64,000 nt of DNA from Arenibacter troitsensis (GCF_900177645.1 NZ_FXAO01000005.1:144143-208142); one strand, 5' to 3'; numbered from the stretch's first letter, positions 1 to 12,262 are shown. Made by a program: numbers and translations. Notes: generated by a model not told the origin, from the sequence alone.

Positions 1-3549
<3,549 letters not shown>

Positions 3550-3555
3550 GTAATA

Positions 3556-4266
3556 ATGATGATAAGAATTTTTAACATATTCATATTGTTCAATTTCGCT
3601 TTGGCCTTGGAAGCACAAGTAGACGGAAACTTACTGTTGACCGTACATAACCTGAATGCCACTGAGTTGGCCGGTGTAGCCAGTCCCATTACAGGAAGTT
3701 TGGCATTCAATAGTACTACTAATTCCTTTACGAATTATGACGGTACTGCATGGACCCAAGCCTCCACAGATATTTACATTGGCGACATCAAGACCGGTTT
3801 TAGCAATTCGGATCACGATGGCTGGTACGTACTGGATGGACGCAGACTCAATAGACTGCCTTCCAATGCCAGAGCAGCCGCCTCAAATCTCGGATTTAGG
3901 GGAAGGTTACCCAATGCCCAAGATGCGCTACTAAAACAAAGTAATGGTAGTCAGGGTCTTGGCGACATCGGAGGAAATAGTCAAATAACGCTTACCCAAG
4001 CCAATTTACCCAATGTAGATTTCTCGGGTACTACATCTTCCAATGGGAACCATAACCATAGCATGTCCGGTTATTTTAGTGACGAAAGAATAAGAAACAA
4101 TGTAGATGCATATAGAAATTTATTACTGGCGGGTGGTAGTATTACTTCTAGCACAGACGGCAATCACAATCACGGTTTTACTGTAAATAGTGGCGGATCA
4201 TCTGTTGCTATAGCCCAATACCAACCATTTATTGTGGTAAATACATTAATTTATTTAGGTGAATGA
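3556..4266 (+). CDS. Secreted phage tail-collar-like protein (copy 1)
   Basis: A 236-residue protein with a signal peptide (hydrophobic residues 3-20, ending near Ala-Gln). A short module follows (about residues 22-70: LLLTVHNLNATELAG, then SLAFNSTTNSF and YDGTAW) that recurs in the next two genes. The rest resembles phage tail collar and short tail fibre ends: GDIK, DGWYVLDGRRL, QANLPNVDFSG, two GNHNH motifs, and a C-terminus ending NTLIYLG. In T4-type tail-fibre tips, HxH motifs from three chains bind iron; the GNHNH motifs could do the same. It lies 6 bp after the collagen gene and overlaps the next gene by 4 bp, so it is in that operon. A second ATG directly follows the first, so the start may be 3 bp later. 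No other phage genes are present, so a host fibre or adhesin role is more likely than prophage. Confidence 0.8.
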   Translation: MMIRIFNIFILFNFALALEAQVDGNLLLTVHNLNATELAGVASPITGSLAFNSTTNSFTNYDGTAWTQASTDIYIGDIKTGFSNSDHDGWYVLDGRRLNRLPSNARAAASNLGFRGRLPNAQDALLKQSNGSQGLGDIGGNSQITLTQANLPNVDFSGTTSSNGNHNHSMSGYFSDERIRNNVDAYRNLLLAGGSITSSTDGNHNHGFTVNSGGSSVAIAQYQPFIVVNTLIYLGE

Positions 4267-4982
4267 AAAATAACTTATTAATTCTTCTATTTATTATTTT
4301 GGCGATTCCCTTTTCCAGGGCCCAAACTCCAACTGCAGAGGAATTGGTTACCGTTCATTCAGTAACCAATAGCACCGCCATGACCAGTATTAGTGGAGCT
4401 TCTGCCGGGGCATTGGTATTTAATCTAGCCGACAAGAACTTATACATTTTTGATGGAACAAATTGGAAGGTGGTTGGTGCAAATGGACCCGAAATTGGAC
4501 GAACCAAACATAGTTTTCAATCTGCAGATCATGGAGGATGGTATTTATTGAATGGAAGGTCTTTGACCAGCTTGTCCAGTTCCGCTGCCAGTGCTGCCAA
4601 TAGCATAGGTATTACAGGAAATCTTCCAGATGCTACGGACCGCGTTCTAAAACATCCCAATTCAGGGGAAAGCCTAGGGGATATAGGGGGTGCAGCCAGC
4701 ACAACACTAAACCAGGCCAATTTGCCCAATGTTAACTTTACGGGTACCACTAGCTCAAATGGGAACCATAATCATGACTTTTCGGGATATTTTTCTTGGG
4801 AATCCATTAGACATAGTTCCGATGCCTATAGGGAAGTCTTACTTAGTGGTGGTACTAACAGTACCAATACTACTGGAAACCATACCCATAGTGTAAATGT
4901 AAATAGTGGTGGTTCCAACCAGCCTTTCGATCAATATCAGCCTTATTTGGTCGCAAATACATTTATATATCTAGGTGTTTAA
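4263..4982 (+). CDS. Secreted phage tail-collar-like protein (copy 2)
   Basis: A 239-residue paralogue of the preceding gene, overlapping its stop codon by 4 bp (ATGA). It has a signal peptide (MKNNLLILLFIILAIPFSRAQ), the shared N-terminal module (LVTVHSVTNSTAM, then GALVFNLADKNLYIFDGTNW) and the collar-like region (HGGWYLLNGRSL, QANLPNVNFTG). It carries GNHNH and GNHTH motifs and ends NTFIYLGV. The two copies differ at many positions outside these motifs, so this is an old duplication. It is probably exported to the periplasm or the surface; the function is unknown. Hetero-trimers with copy 1 are possible. Confidence 0.8.
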   Translation: MKNNLLILLFIILAIPFSRAQTPTAEELVTVHSVTNSTAMTSISGASAGALVFNLADKNLYIFDGTNWKVVGANGPEIGRTKHSFQSADHGGWYLLNGRSLTSLSSSAASAANSIGITGNLPDATDRVLKHPNSGESLGDIGGAASTTLNQANLPNVNFTGTTSSNGNHNHDFSGYFSWESIRHSSDAYREVLLSGGTNSTNTTGNHTHSVNVNSGGSNQPFDQYQPYLVANTFIYLGV

Positions 4983-5007
4983 TTTAAAATAAATTTATCT
5001 GTAGTAG

Positions 5008-6444
5008 ATGACTAATAATTTCGATCATATAATTTTTAATAATAAAGGCATCCCGGACTATACAAGGATCTGCAAGGTATTCCCTTATATAATAGCCATG
5101 CTATTATATGTAATTCCGTATGTAACGCGCGCCCAAATAGATCCTGGACTTTTGCTGGGACTAAATACGGCGACCACTACAGAAATGAACGCCATAAATG
5201 GATCTATTACGGGATCCATGATCTACAATACAACAGATAAGAAAGTATACTATTACAATGGAACCAATTGGGTAACCCCATCAAATGACAACTGGTTATT
5301 GGATGGGAATACTGCTGTGTCCGGAGCATCATTTTTAGGAACTAAAAATGATGTAGCCATGGATATTAGATCCAACAATACCAGTATACTAAAATTTGGT
5401 AGGCGACAAACCCTTGGTTTAGTCCAAAATTATCCGGATTATACGGACCAAAATCAATATTTAACCTATGTGGGCGGCGCCAACGGTGTATCTGCCCTGC
5501 AATTCCAAGCAGATGCCGCCTCCTTCTATAAGCCCATGTTCTATACCAATACCGACGGTAATTTTAGGCTTAAAGGTAGTGCGGCAGGAACCGATTTTTT
5601 TGAAATTGGATCGACAGGTACCGCAAATAATGGACAGGTAGAATTTATAATTGGCGATGACGGTGCGGAACCCTTTATCTTTAAAAGATATGATTACAGG
5701 GATGGTCTCCTCAAAGAGCTTTTCCGGGTTCAGGGAAGCAGTGATTCCCAAAATGCACTGCCTAGGGTAGGTATCAATACAGGATCTTTGGCCAATTCAA
5801 CCTTACAAATTAATGGCTCAATGTCTACTGGAATTACTACTGCCGGAAGTAACCTAACCTTGAATGAAAGCCATCACACAGTAATTATTAATTCCAATAT
5901 TTCCATTACCCTCCCAGCCGCAAATGGAGCAACGGGTAGAGTATATGTCTTAAAAAATATTACACAGCAAACTTTGACCATGAGTCCCTATATAAATGAA
6001 ATAGGGGATTCAACTACAGAATTGACCTCCAAAACCGTAATTTGGCTACAGAGTGATGGGACCCAATGGCAGTTAATTAATCGCTTGGGAGGTCAAAATG
6101 GAAATGGTGGCAGTAACCCTGACGGCACCTTGACCACAGATTTGATCGTTTATACTTTCCAAGACCAATGGAACAGTGGATTCATGTTACAATTTGGGAA
6201 TAGAACCAATTCCCCAATAGATTACAGGATCGTAGTTGAAAATGTCCCTTATGACAGGATCCCAAACCTAAATTTAGGCAACCACACCCACCAGGTAATA
6301 GATAACGGGAATGGTACCTATAACCACATATTTAGAAGTACACAGGCACTAGGTGCTTATGACAATACCACCATAAGAGGATCCAGAGTTTCCCCTAGAG
6401 GCATTGGGGATAGTTGTAACTGTGTCTCATTTTATAGATTATAA
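5008..6444 (+). CDS. Secreted protein with the shared N-terminal module and a GNHTH C-terminal domain
   Basis: The 478-residue reading frame starts at ATG 5008, but the first 23 residues look unlike a signal peptide. The hydrophobic segment lies at about residues 24-43, and an internal ATG at 5098 is an alternative start. After the cleavage region (RAQ) comes the same module as in the two collar-like genes (LLLGLNTATTTEMNAINGS, YNTTDKKVYYYNGTNW). The middle (about residues 95-360) resembles beta-rich tail-fibre or appendage repeats, including NLTLNESHHTVII and ITLPAANGATG. The last 100 residues contain WNSGFMLQFGNRTNSPIDY, which recalls CBM2-type beta-sandwiches only loosely, and a GNHTH motif. 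It follows 25 bp after the previous gene. The role is unknown, plausibly part of the same surface structure. Confidence 0.7.
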   Translation: MTNNFDHIIFNNKGIPDYTRICKVFPYIIAMLLYVIPYVTRAQIDPGLLLGLNTATTTEMNAINGSITGSMIYNTTDKKVYYYNGTNWVTPSNDNWLLDGNTAVSGASFLGTKNDVAMDIRSNNTSILKFGRRQTLGLVQNYPDYTDQNQYLTYVGGANGVSALQFQADAASFYKPMFYTNTDGNFRLKGSAAGTDFFEIGSTGTANNGQVEFIIGDDGAEPFIFKRYDYRDGLLKELFRVQGSSDSQNALPRVGINTGSLANSTLQINGSMSTGITTAGSNLTLNESHHTVIINSNISITLPAANGATGRVYVLKNITQQTLTMSPYINEIGDSTTELTSKTVIWLQSDGTQWQLINRLGGQNGNGGSNPDGTLTTDLIVYTFQDQWNSGFMLQFGNRTNSPIDYRIVVENVPYDRIPNLNLGNHTHQVIDNGNGTYNHIFRSTQALGAYDNTTIRGSRVSPRGIGDSCNCVSFYRL

Positions 6445-6631
6445 CGAAGTAAAAAAATATTGAACATGCCTCCAATAAATTAATTTAAGAAATACCCGAT
6501 TAATTAAGCCTTAAGCAGCACAGTTAATGATATATGACGAAAGAATGGCCCGCCCTGGCACAAAAGATAAAAACAAACAATTAGACAAGTACAACATATA
6601 ATGGTAAAGTCACCCACATTCCAGAAACCTT

Positions 6632-7810
6632 ATGAACTGTATTAAAAACATATTTATTACAATTATATTCATAGGTGTATTGTTAGGTAATGCGCAGGAC
6701 GCAGTGCATAATTATGGCAATATACAGGTCCATGAAACGGCCATGGTGGGTTTCCATATGAACGTAATCAACGACGGGACCTTTGATGAAAATTTAGGTT
6801 TGGTAGGCTTTTATGGCGATAACGACCCCTTGACCATTTCCGGAGCCTTTACTCCCGTATTTTATGATTCCGAGGTAGCTGTCAATGCAGGTCTCTATCT
6901 GGAAACGAGCGTAGGGATACTGAATAATTTCAACTTCATACATGGCAATGTATTTACCCCCAGGAATCGTTCCAATGTTTTCCTAAATTTTGCCGATGAT
7001 TCATTTTATGTGGGTGAGGGAAACAATACTAAAATTGATGGCTACGGGGCTATTGCCAATAAGGAATCCTTTACTTTTCCGGTTGGGGATGATGACCGAA
7101 TTCGACCTTTAACGATAACTTCGGAAAGCGTTAATGCGTTGGCCAAATGTGCCTATTTCTTTGTTGGCCCTGATAACTTATCCAGTTTCAACGAAAATTT
7201 TGATACAGGGGCAAAGGATTTTAACGTGGCCGCAGTTAGCAATCAGGAATTTTGGCGCCTGGAAGGCGACTTGCCAAGCACCGTTACCCTAAGCTGGGAC
7301 AACAGGAGCAATATAGGCAAGCTGGCGAATTACATTAGTGACCTAATCGTGGTAGGTTGGAGCAAAAGTCAGCAGAAATGGATCAATCTCGGGAATTCCG
7401 CTTTGGAAGGTGAATTTTCCTTTGGAACTTTAAGCTCGGATACGTTTGTTCCAAATAATTACGAGATAATTACCATTGGAGGGGTTCTGGATATTAATGA
7501 AAGTCTTACCACCATAGACTTGGGCAATTATTTTTTAACGCCTAACGGCGATGGCACCAACGATTATCTTGTAATAGACGGCATAGAGGAATCCCCCAAC
7601 AATCTACTACAAATCTTCAATAGATACGGCGTATTGGTATATTACAAAGAAAACTATAGGGATGAATTTGAAGGTATCTCCAATAGGAATATGCTGGTCA
7701 AAGGGGATATTGGATTGCCTTCGGGGGTATACTTCTACATTATTACCCTAAACGATCTAAAAATAAAGCATCAGGGCTATTTATATCTTTCCCAAAATTC
7801 CCAGAATTAA
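6632..7810 (+). CDS. T9SS type-B sorted surface protein (gliding-motility-associated C-terminal domain)
   Basis: A 392-residue protein with a signal peptide (about residues 1-21, ending GNAQ). The central region is beta-rich and of unknown family, with VGDDDRIRPLTI and WGSKSQ-like stretches typical of flavobacterial surface proteins. The final 90 residues match the gliding-motility-associated (CHU_C) domain: NYFLTPNGDGTNDYLVIDGI, LLQIFNRYGVLVYY, and SGVYFYIITL near the end. This domain directs secretion through the type IX system and cell-surface attachment. It is separated from the fibre-like cassette by 187 bp with no obvious gene, so it could be co-regulated or independent. Recognition of the sorting domain is firm; the passenger function is unknown. 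Confidence 0.85.
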   Translation: MNCIKNIFITIIFIGVLLGNAQDAVHNYGNIQVHETAMVGFHMNVINDGTFDENLGLVGFYGDNDPLTISGAFTPVFYDSEVAVNAGLYLETSVGILNNFNFIHGNVFTPRNRSNVFLNFADDSFYVGEGNNTKIDGYGAIANKESFTFPVGDDDRIRPLTITSESVNALAKCAYFFVGPDNLSSFNENFDTGAKDFNVAAVSNQEFWRLEGDLPSTVTLSWDNRSNIGKLANYISDLIVVGWSKSQQKWINLGNSALEGEFSFGTLSSDTFVPNNYEIITIGGVLDINESLTTIDLGNYFLTPNGDGTNDYLVIDGIEESPNNLLQIFNRYGVLVYYKENYRDEFEGISNRNMLVKGDIGLPSGVYFYIITLNDLKIKHQGYLYLSQNSQN

Positions 7811-8098
7811 AAATTGCTTACACTTCCACATCTTTATCAGCCACTAATTTTTACTATGGTTTTAATAAGGACAGGTATTGCCTGTTCCAAGAAAAATCCT
7901 CCCAAATCTCCCCTATCCCAACCAGTAATTCCTCATTGGTCCTAACCAAGTCTTACAGAAATTAAGTAACTTTATAGTTTCAATTTTGTTCATATTTCCC
8001 GAGTTAAAGGAATCATTGCCCATGGTAGGTAAAACATGGCAATATTTTTGGGGTAATTGGAATACATGAATTGCTTAAAATTATATAATTAATACCCT

Positions 8099-8833
8099 AT
8101 GCAAAGAAGATCTTTTATCAAAAAAAGCAGCTATACCGGTCTTGCCCTTTCACTACTGCCAGGCCTCACCCTTAATCAGGAAACAGAATATTCAGTAGCC
8201 GAATTAATGGGCAAAGTGGATATTAAATTATATGGTGAGCACATCAATTTAAGAAAAGAAGCCCATGATGCCTTTGTAGAGATGAAAAGAGCTGCCTATA
8301 GTGAGGGCATGGATCTAAAAATTGTATCTAGTTATCGTAATTTTTATCGCCAGGAAGGTATTTGGGAACGTAAATACCTGCAGTTTACGGAAGAAAAAGG
8401 AATGACCAAGTTGGGTGCCATTGAAAAAATCATAGAATATAGCACCATCCCCGGTACCAGCAGGCACCATTGGGGAACAGATATAGATATCATTGACGGC
8501 TATCCAAAAACAACTGGGGATGTTTTGGTGCCCGAAAAATTTGAAGAAGGGGGCCCTTTCCACCTATTAAAAAAATGGATGGACGATAATGCCAACAAAT
8601 ATGGCTTTTATTTGGTTTATACGGATAATCCTAAAAGAAAGGGATTTAAATATGAACCATGGCATTATAGCTATGCCCCACTTTCCGTCCCCATGTTAAA
8701 GTCCTTTAGACGAAGGAATATTTTTAAGCTATTATTGGAGGAAGACATAATAGGGAAGGAAAACTTCACCACAGGATTTCTAAAAGGTTACATTCAGAAC
8801 AATATTTTGGATATTAATCCAGATCTCCTATAA
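8099..8833 (+). CDS. M15 family peptidase (VanY-like D-alanyl-D-alanine carboxypeptidase)
   Basis: A 244-residue protein that probably trims or hydrolyses peptidoglycan stem peptides in the periplasm. The zinc-site pattern SxHxxGxxxD is seen as SRHHWGTDID (S121, H123, D130), and the second part is EPWHYSY (catalytic E186 or thereabouts, His189). The N-terminus MQRRSFIKKSSYTGLAL has a twin-arginine-like start followed by a hydrophobic stretch, suggesting export. The length is normal for the VanY/DdcB group. No resistance genes surround it, so cell-wall maintenance is the likely role. The next gene follows after 41 bp in the same direction. Confidence 0.85.
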   Translation: MQRRSFIKKSSYTGLALSLLPGLTLNQETEYSVAELMGKVDIKLYGEHINLRKEAHDAFVEMKRAAYSEGMDLKIVSSYRNFYRQEGIWERKYLQFTEEKGMTKLGAIEKIIEYSTIPGTSRHHWGTDIDIIDGYPKTTGDVLVPEKFEEGGPFHLLKKWMDDNANKYGFYLVYTDNPKRKGFKYEPWHYSYAPLSVPMLKSFRRRNIFKLLLEEDIIGKENFTTGFLKGYIQNNILDINPDLL

Positions 8834-8874
8834 TTAGTTTTTGTAATTTCATAACTGTGACATAAAAATTACAA

Positions 8875-9642
8875 ATGAGAAGAGGTAGTTGGAAAATCAG
8901 GATATTCATAGGCTTGGCAATTGTGGCCTTTGCCTTTATACAGCGCTGTAACAACAAGGAGGAAAATCCTTATACCGGCAGGATTCAGAACATAAATATG
9001 AGCACGGAGCAAGAAGTGGCCATTGGCCTGCAAAGTGCACCTGAAGTGGCACAGCAGTATGGCGGTCTATATCCCGATGAACGATTGCAGGCTTTTGTTG
9101 ATCAGGTGGGCAATAAATTGGTAAATAACAGTATTGCCAGGGAAACCCCATATAAATATGATTTTCATTTATTGGCAGATGAGCAAACCATTAATGCCTT
9201 TGCTTTACCAGGTGGTCCCGTATTTGTAACCTATGCCCTCTTCTCCCAATTGAACGAAGCTCAGCTAGCAGGAGTTTTGGGACATGAAATTGGACATGTA
9301 ATTGGCAGACATTCCGCAGAGAGGATTGCGGATAGTAACTTTTGGCAGACCATAAGTATGGGAGCGTCCGTTGGCGCAGACGCCGGTGGAATCGTAAATA
9401 GTATTGGCCAAAATACCCTATTGACCAATGGCCGGGAGGATGAATTGGAAAGTGATGAATTGGGAGTGCTTTTTATGATACAATCTGGCTATGACCCCTA
9501 TGAAATGATTAAGGTAATGGAAATTTTAAAGGCCGCGGCCGGTCCAAACAGAGTACCCGAATTTCAAAGTACACATCCTGACCCCGATAATCGCATTGAA
9601 CGGATAAAAGAGGCCATTGACCGAATTAAGGGCCAACAATAG
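8875..9642 (+). CDS. M48 family metallopeptidase
   Basis: A 255-residue zinc peptidase of the M48 (BepA/LoiP-like) type. The active site is HEIGH (H137, E138, H141), and the third ligand is probably a Glu in EDELESDELG. The motif NAFALPGGPVFVTYAL, just before the helix, is typical of the family. A single N-terminal hydrophobic segment (about residues 9-22) precedes a Cys in QRCNNKEE; the context is only a weak lipobox, so it could be a lipoprotein or a signal-anchored periplasmic enzyme. Family members act in outer-membrane protein quality control. It lies 41 bp after the M15 peptidase, and the two may be co-transcribed. Confidence 0.87.
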   Translation: MRRGSWKIRIFIGLAIVAFAFIQRCNNKEENPYTGRIQNINMSTEQEVAIGLQSAPEVAQQYGGLYPDERLQAFVDQVGNKLVNNSIARETPYKYDFHLLADEQTINAFALPGGPVFVTYALFSQLNEAQLAGVLGHEIGHVIGRHSAERIADSNFWQTISMGASVGADAGGIVNSIGQNTLLTNGREDELESDELGVLFMIQSGYDPYEMIKVMEILKAAAGPNRVPEFQSTHPDPDNRIERIKEAIDRIKGQQ

Positions 9643-9733
9643 CCAAATTCTCTTTTCAAGATTAGAATTTAAGTGTATTATTAGTATATTGCACCGGAAC
9701 CAAATCTTATTACCCACACAAATTTAACCCTTA

Positions 9734-9741
9734 TAGCTTTG
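9734..9741 (+). promoter_or_regulatory. Putative -7 promoter box (TAGCTTTG)
   Basis: Matches the Bacteroidota TAnnTTTG element 26 bp before the ATG of the small gene at 9768. No clear TTG element at the -33 distance was seen. Confidence 0.4.
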
Positions 9742-9767
9742 ATTTACAATCATTTAAATGAGACTAT

Positions 9768-9935
9768 ATGGGAACTTTATTACATTTTAAGAACATTTAT
9801 GTATCGGCATTCGAAAATTGTAAACCAGAATTCGTAGTTGTATTATTAAAGATCTACTCCGTATTCTGTATGGCAATGCTGTCCATGGCACTTTATGCGT
9901 TATTATTTAGGGCCTTTACCGGATTTGAATTCTAG
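9768..9935 (+). CDS. Small membrane protein, DUF6747-like (55 aa)
   Basis: ATG at 9768 to TAG at 9933-9935 gives 55 residues: MGTLLHFKNIYVSAFENC, a hydrophobic helix at about residues 23-47, and an ending LFRAFTGFEF. The overall shape (a start of the type LLxxKxIYxxAF, one membrane helix, a C-terminal FRxxTGFxF) matches what I remember of the flavobacterial DUF6747 family. The function is unknown. A TAnnTTTG box precedes it and a strong terminator follows, so it looks like a single-gene transcript. The gene is short enough to be missed by routine gene callers. Confidence 0.65.
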   Translation: MGTLLHFKNIYVSAFENCKPEFVVVLLKIYSVFCMAMLSMALYALLFRAFTGFEF

Positions 9936-9987
9936 ACCATTTAATTTGCTCTTTTACCTGAACACTATAAAAGCAAATTGAGGTAAT

Positions 9988-10026
9988 AAAAAAAACCTAT
10001 CGAATACATTCGATAGGTTTTTTTTT
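9988..10026. terminator. Bidirectional intrinsic terminator
   Basis: A-tract, inverted repeat CCTATCGAAT / ATTCGATAGG (9996-10017) and T-tract. It lies between the small plus-strand gene and the minus-strand ankyrin gene and can serve both. Confidence 0.85.
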
Positions 10027-10042
10027 ACTGCATTCGCAACAA

Positions 10043-10441
10043 CTATTTCTTCTGTAGGCTAGCGTTGATTACCTCCAAGGCCTCGTTGGCATTGGATATT
10101 TCGGCATGTTTCTTGGCATTGTAACCATTATCGCACTTCGTTTTAAGATTGGCCCCATTGGCGATAAGAATCTCCAGAATTTCCACTTTGTTGTAACGTG
10201 CGGCAAAAATGGCAGGTGTTTTTCCCAAGGATTTTTGATTAACATCTTCACCTAACTCAATTAGTCGTTTAACTGTTTCCAAATCTCCTTGGACGATGGC
10301 CTTACAAAAAGAACTTAGTTCCCCTGGCTTAACCATTATTCCCGATTCAATTTGGGCGTAAAGACTGTTACTACTCTCGGCACGAACGCCTGCAACCATA
10401 AACAATAAAGCAATGGCGACTGTTAAAATTGTTTTTCTCAT
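10043..10441 (-). CDS. Secreted ankyrin-repeat protein (132 aa)
   Basis: A signal peptide (residues 1-21, MRKTILTVAIALLFMVAGVRA) is followed by about 110 residues. These hold roughly two to three ankyrin repeats: FCKAIVQGDLETVKRLIELG, then KTPAIFAARYNKVEILEILI and a degenerate GYNAKKHAEISN unit. Ankyrin repeats bind proteins, and small exported versions are common in flavobacteria without known partners. The gene is monocistronic, diverges from gpmI and ends at the bidirectional terminator. Confidence 0.8.
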   Translation of the reverse strand: MRKTILTVAIALLFMVAGVRAESSNSLYAQIESGIMVKPGELSSFCKAIVQGDLETVKRLIELGEDVNQKSLGKTPAIFAARYNKVEILEILIANGANLKTKCDNGYNAKKHAEISNANEALEVINASLQKK

Positions 10442-10638
10442 GATGAATAAGATTAATTAGTGATTATTGATTACCCTAACAGACTCCATAACGTTTAATT
10501 TGTTTCACTTTTTTCCTTTAAATAACAAAATTTTAACAAAAAATCCGCTTCCCCCCTATCTATTAAAGAAAATGCTCTGTGTATATAAAATTTTAGAAAA
10601 AGCTGCCCAAAATTCTAGCAATCCATATACAATAGTTT

Positions 10639-10646
10639 TATTTTTG
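10639..10646 (+). promoter_or_regulatory. Putative -7 promoter box of gpmI (TATTTTTG)
   Basis: Exact TAnnTTTG match 20 bp before the gpmI ATG, implying a very short leader. A -33 TTG is not evident. Confidence 0.45.
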
Positions 10647-10666
10647 ACACTAACAACAAACATAAT

Positions 10667-12184
10667 ATGAACAAGAAAGTAATTTTAATGATTTTGGATG
10701 GATGGGGTAAATCTCCAGACCCTAAAGTCTCCGCCATAGAAAATGCCAATACGCCCTTTATAGACTCCCTTTATACCAAATACGCCAATTCCAATCTCCT
10801 CACCGATGGAATGAATGTAGGGTTGCCTGAAGGACAAATGGGCAATAGTGAAGTGGGCCATATGAACCTTGGGGCCGGCCGAATAGTATACCAAGATTTG
10901 GCAAAGATAAACCTGGCCATTGATCAGGATACCTTAAAAGACGAGCAAGTACTAAAAGATGCGCTGCTGTATGCCAAAAACAATGACAAACCGGTCCATT
11001 TATTGGGATTGCTCAGTGATGGAGGCGTACATAGCCATACCTCCCACCTTAGGGGACTTATTGATGCCAGCGAAAGCTACGGCCTTACAAAAACCTATAT
11101 CCATGCCTTTACCGATGGTAGGGACGTAGACCCTAAAAGTGGAATTGGGTATGTAGAAGCGCTGAATAATTATTGCTCCGACAAAAATGCAAAACTGGCC
11201 AGTGTTATTGGCCGTTATTATGCCATGGACCGGGACAAGAGATGGGAACGGGTAAAATTGGCCTATGACCTATTGGTGAATGGTGAAGGACAAAAAACAA
11301 CCAACGTTGAAGAATCCATCCTGGCCAGCTATGCATCCGGGATTACGGATGAATTCTTAAAACCATTATTGGTCACTGATGATCAAGGGGCCCCCTTATC
11401 TACTATTAAAAATGGTGATGTTGTAATCTTTTTCAATTTTAGGACAGACCGTGGTAGGGAGCTTACCCAAGTGCTAAGTCAGGAAGATATGCATGAACTC
11501 AACATGCATAAATTGGACCTATATTATGTTACCATGACCAACTACGATGATTCTTACAAGGGAGTGAAAGTAGTTTATGATAAGGATAACATTAGCGAAA
11601 CCTTGGGAGAAACCTTGGCCAAGGCCCACAAGAAACAAATTAGAATAGCAGAAACCGAAAAATACCCACATGTTACCTTTTTCTTTAACGGTGGCAGGGA
11701 AGTTCCATTTGAGGGGGAAGAGCGAATTCTATGTCCGTCCCCCAAGGTAGCAACCTATGATCTAAAACCAGAGATGAGCGCCTACGAAATAAGGGATGCC
11801 ATAATTCCCGAGTTGAAAAAAGGAGAGGTAGATTTTGTATGTCTCAATTTTGCCAACCCCGATATGGTTGGGCATACCGGAGATATGCAAGCGGCAATAA
11901 AAGCTTGTGAGACTGTGGATAGTTGTGCGGAATCCGTAATTAACGCGGGTCTGGAAAACGGATATACCACTTTGGTCATTGCCGATCACGGAAATTGCGA
12001 GACCATGATAAATCCGGACGGTAGTCCAAATACGGCACATACCACAAACCCAGTCCCTTTAATTTTGGTAGACAAAGAATTGAAGAGTATAAAGGATGGT
12101 GTTTTAGGTGATATTGCACCTACCATTCTTAAGCTAATGGGTGTTCCACAACCGGCATTGATGACAAGAAACCCCTTGGTGTAA
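10667..12184 (+). CDS. gpmI: 2,3-bisphosphoglycerate-independent phosphoglycerate mutase
   Basis: A 505-residue glycolytic/gluconeogenic enzyme interconverting 3- and 2-phosphoglycerate in the cytoplasm with two Mn ions. The length is normal for the family. Clear landmarks are LMILDGWG near the N-terminus (metal-binding Asp), MGNSEVGHMNLGAGR carrying the catalytic Ser, HAFTDGRDVDP in the phosphatase/transferase linker, FRTDRGRELTQ, and the C-terminal metal motifs NPDMVGHTGD and ADHGNCE. The ATG start is supported by the immediate MNKKVILMILDGWG beginning. It is followed by map after 78 bp, and map has its own promoter-like box. Confidence 0.97.
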   Translation: MNKKVILMILDGWGKSPDPKVSAIENANTPFIDSLYTKYANSNLLTDGMNVGLPEGQMGNSEVGHMNLGAGRIVYQDLAKINLAIDQDTLKDEQVLKDALLYAKNNDKPVHLLGLLSDGGVHSHTSHLRGLIDASESYGLTKTYIHAFTDGRDVDPKSGIGYVEALNNYCSDKNAKLASVIGRYYAMDRDKRWERVKLAYDLLVNGEGQKTTNVEESILASYASGITDEFLKPLLVTDDQGAPLSTIKNGDVVIFFNFRTDRGRELTQVLSQEDMHELNMHKLDLYYVTMTNYDDSYKGVKVVYDKDNISETLGETLAKAHKKQIRIAETEKYPHVTFFFNGGREVPFEGEERILCPSPKVATYDLKPEMSAYEIRDAIIPELKKGEVDFVCLNFANPDMVGHTGDMQAAIKACETVDSCAESVINAGLENGYTTLVIADHGNCETMINPDGSPNTAHTTNPVPLILVDKELKSIKDGVLGDIAPTILKLMGVPQPALMTRNPLV

Positions 12185-12248
12185 TTATTTTTCAGCTTTC
12201 AACGTATTTGCAAATACCTCTAAACGTGCAGTTTTAAAAGTATTGTTT

Positions 12249-12256
12249 TACATTTG
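12249..12256 (+). promoter_or_regulatory. Putative -7 promoter box of map (TACATTTG)
   Basis: TAnnTTTG match ending only 6 bp before the ATG at 12263. If used, transcription would start at or just before the start codon, giving a leaderless mRNA. Confidence 0.45.
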
Positions 12257-12262
12257 CATTCT

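Noticed and set aside
3556-6444. Prophage or contractile injection system
   Set aside because: Only collar-like domains occur; each protein has a signal peptide, and no capsid, sheath, terminase, lysis or integrase genes are seen.
7879-7901. Hairpin ACAGG / CCTGT after the T9SS-B gene
   Set aside because: Only a 5-bp stem and no T run; too weak to call a terminator.
10467-10670. 67-codon open frame upstream of gpmI
   Set aside because: It covers the gpmI promoter region, has low-complexity AT-rich codons and overlaps the gpmI start; no family recognised.
12254-12262. TTG start adding three residues to map
   Set aside because: It lies within the TACATTTG box and ATG 12263 gives the standard MIKIKT start.
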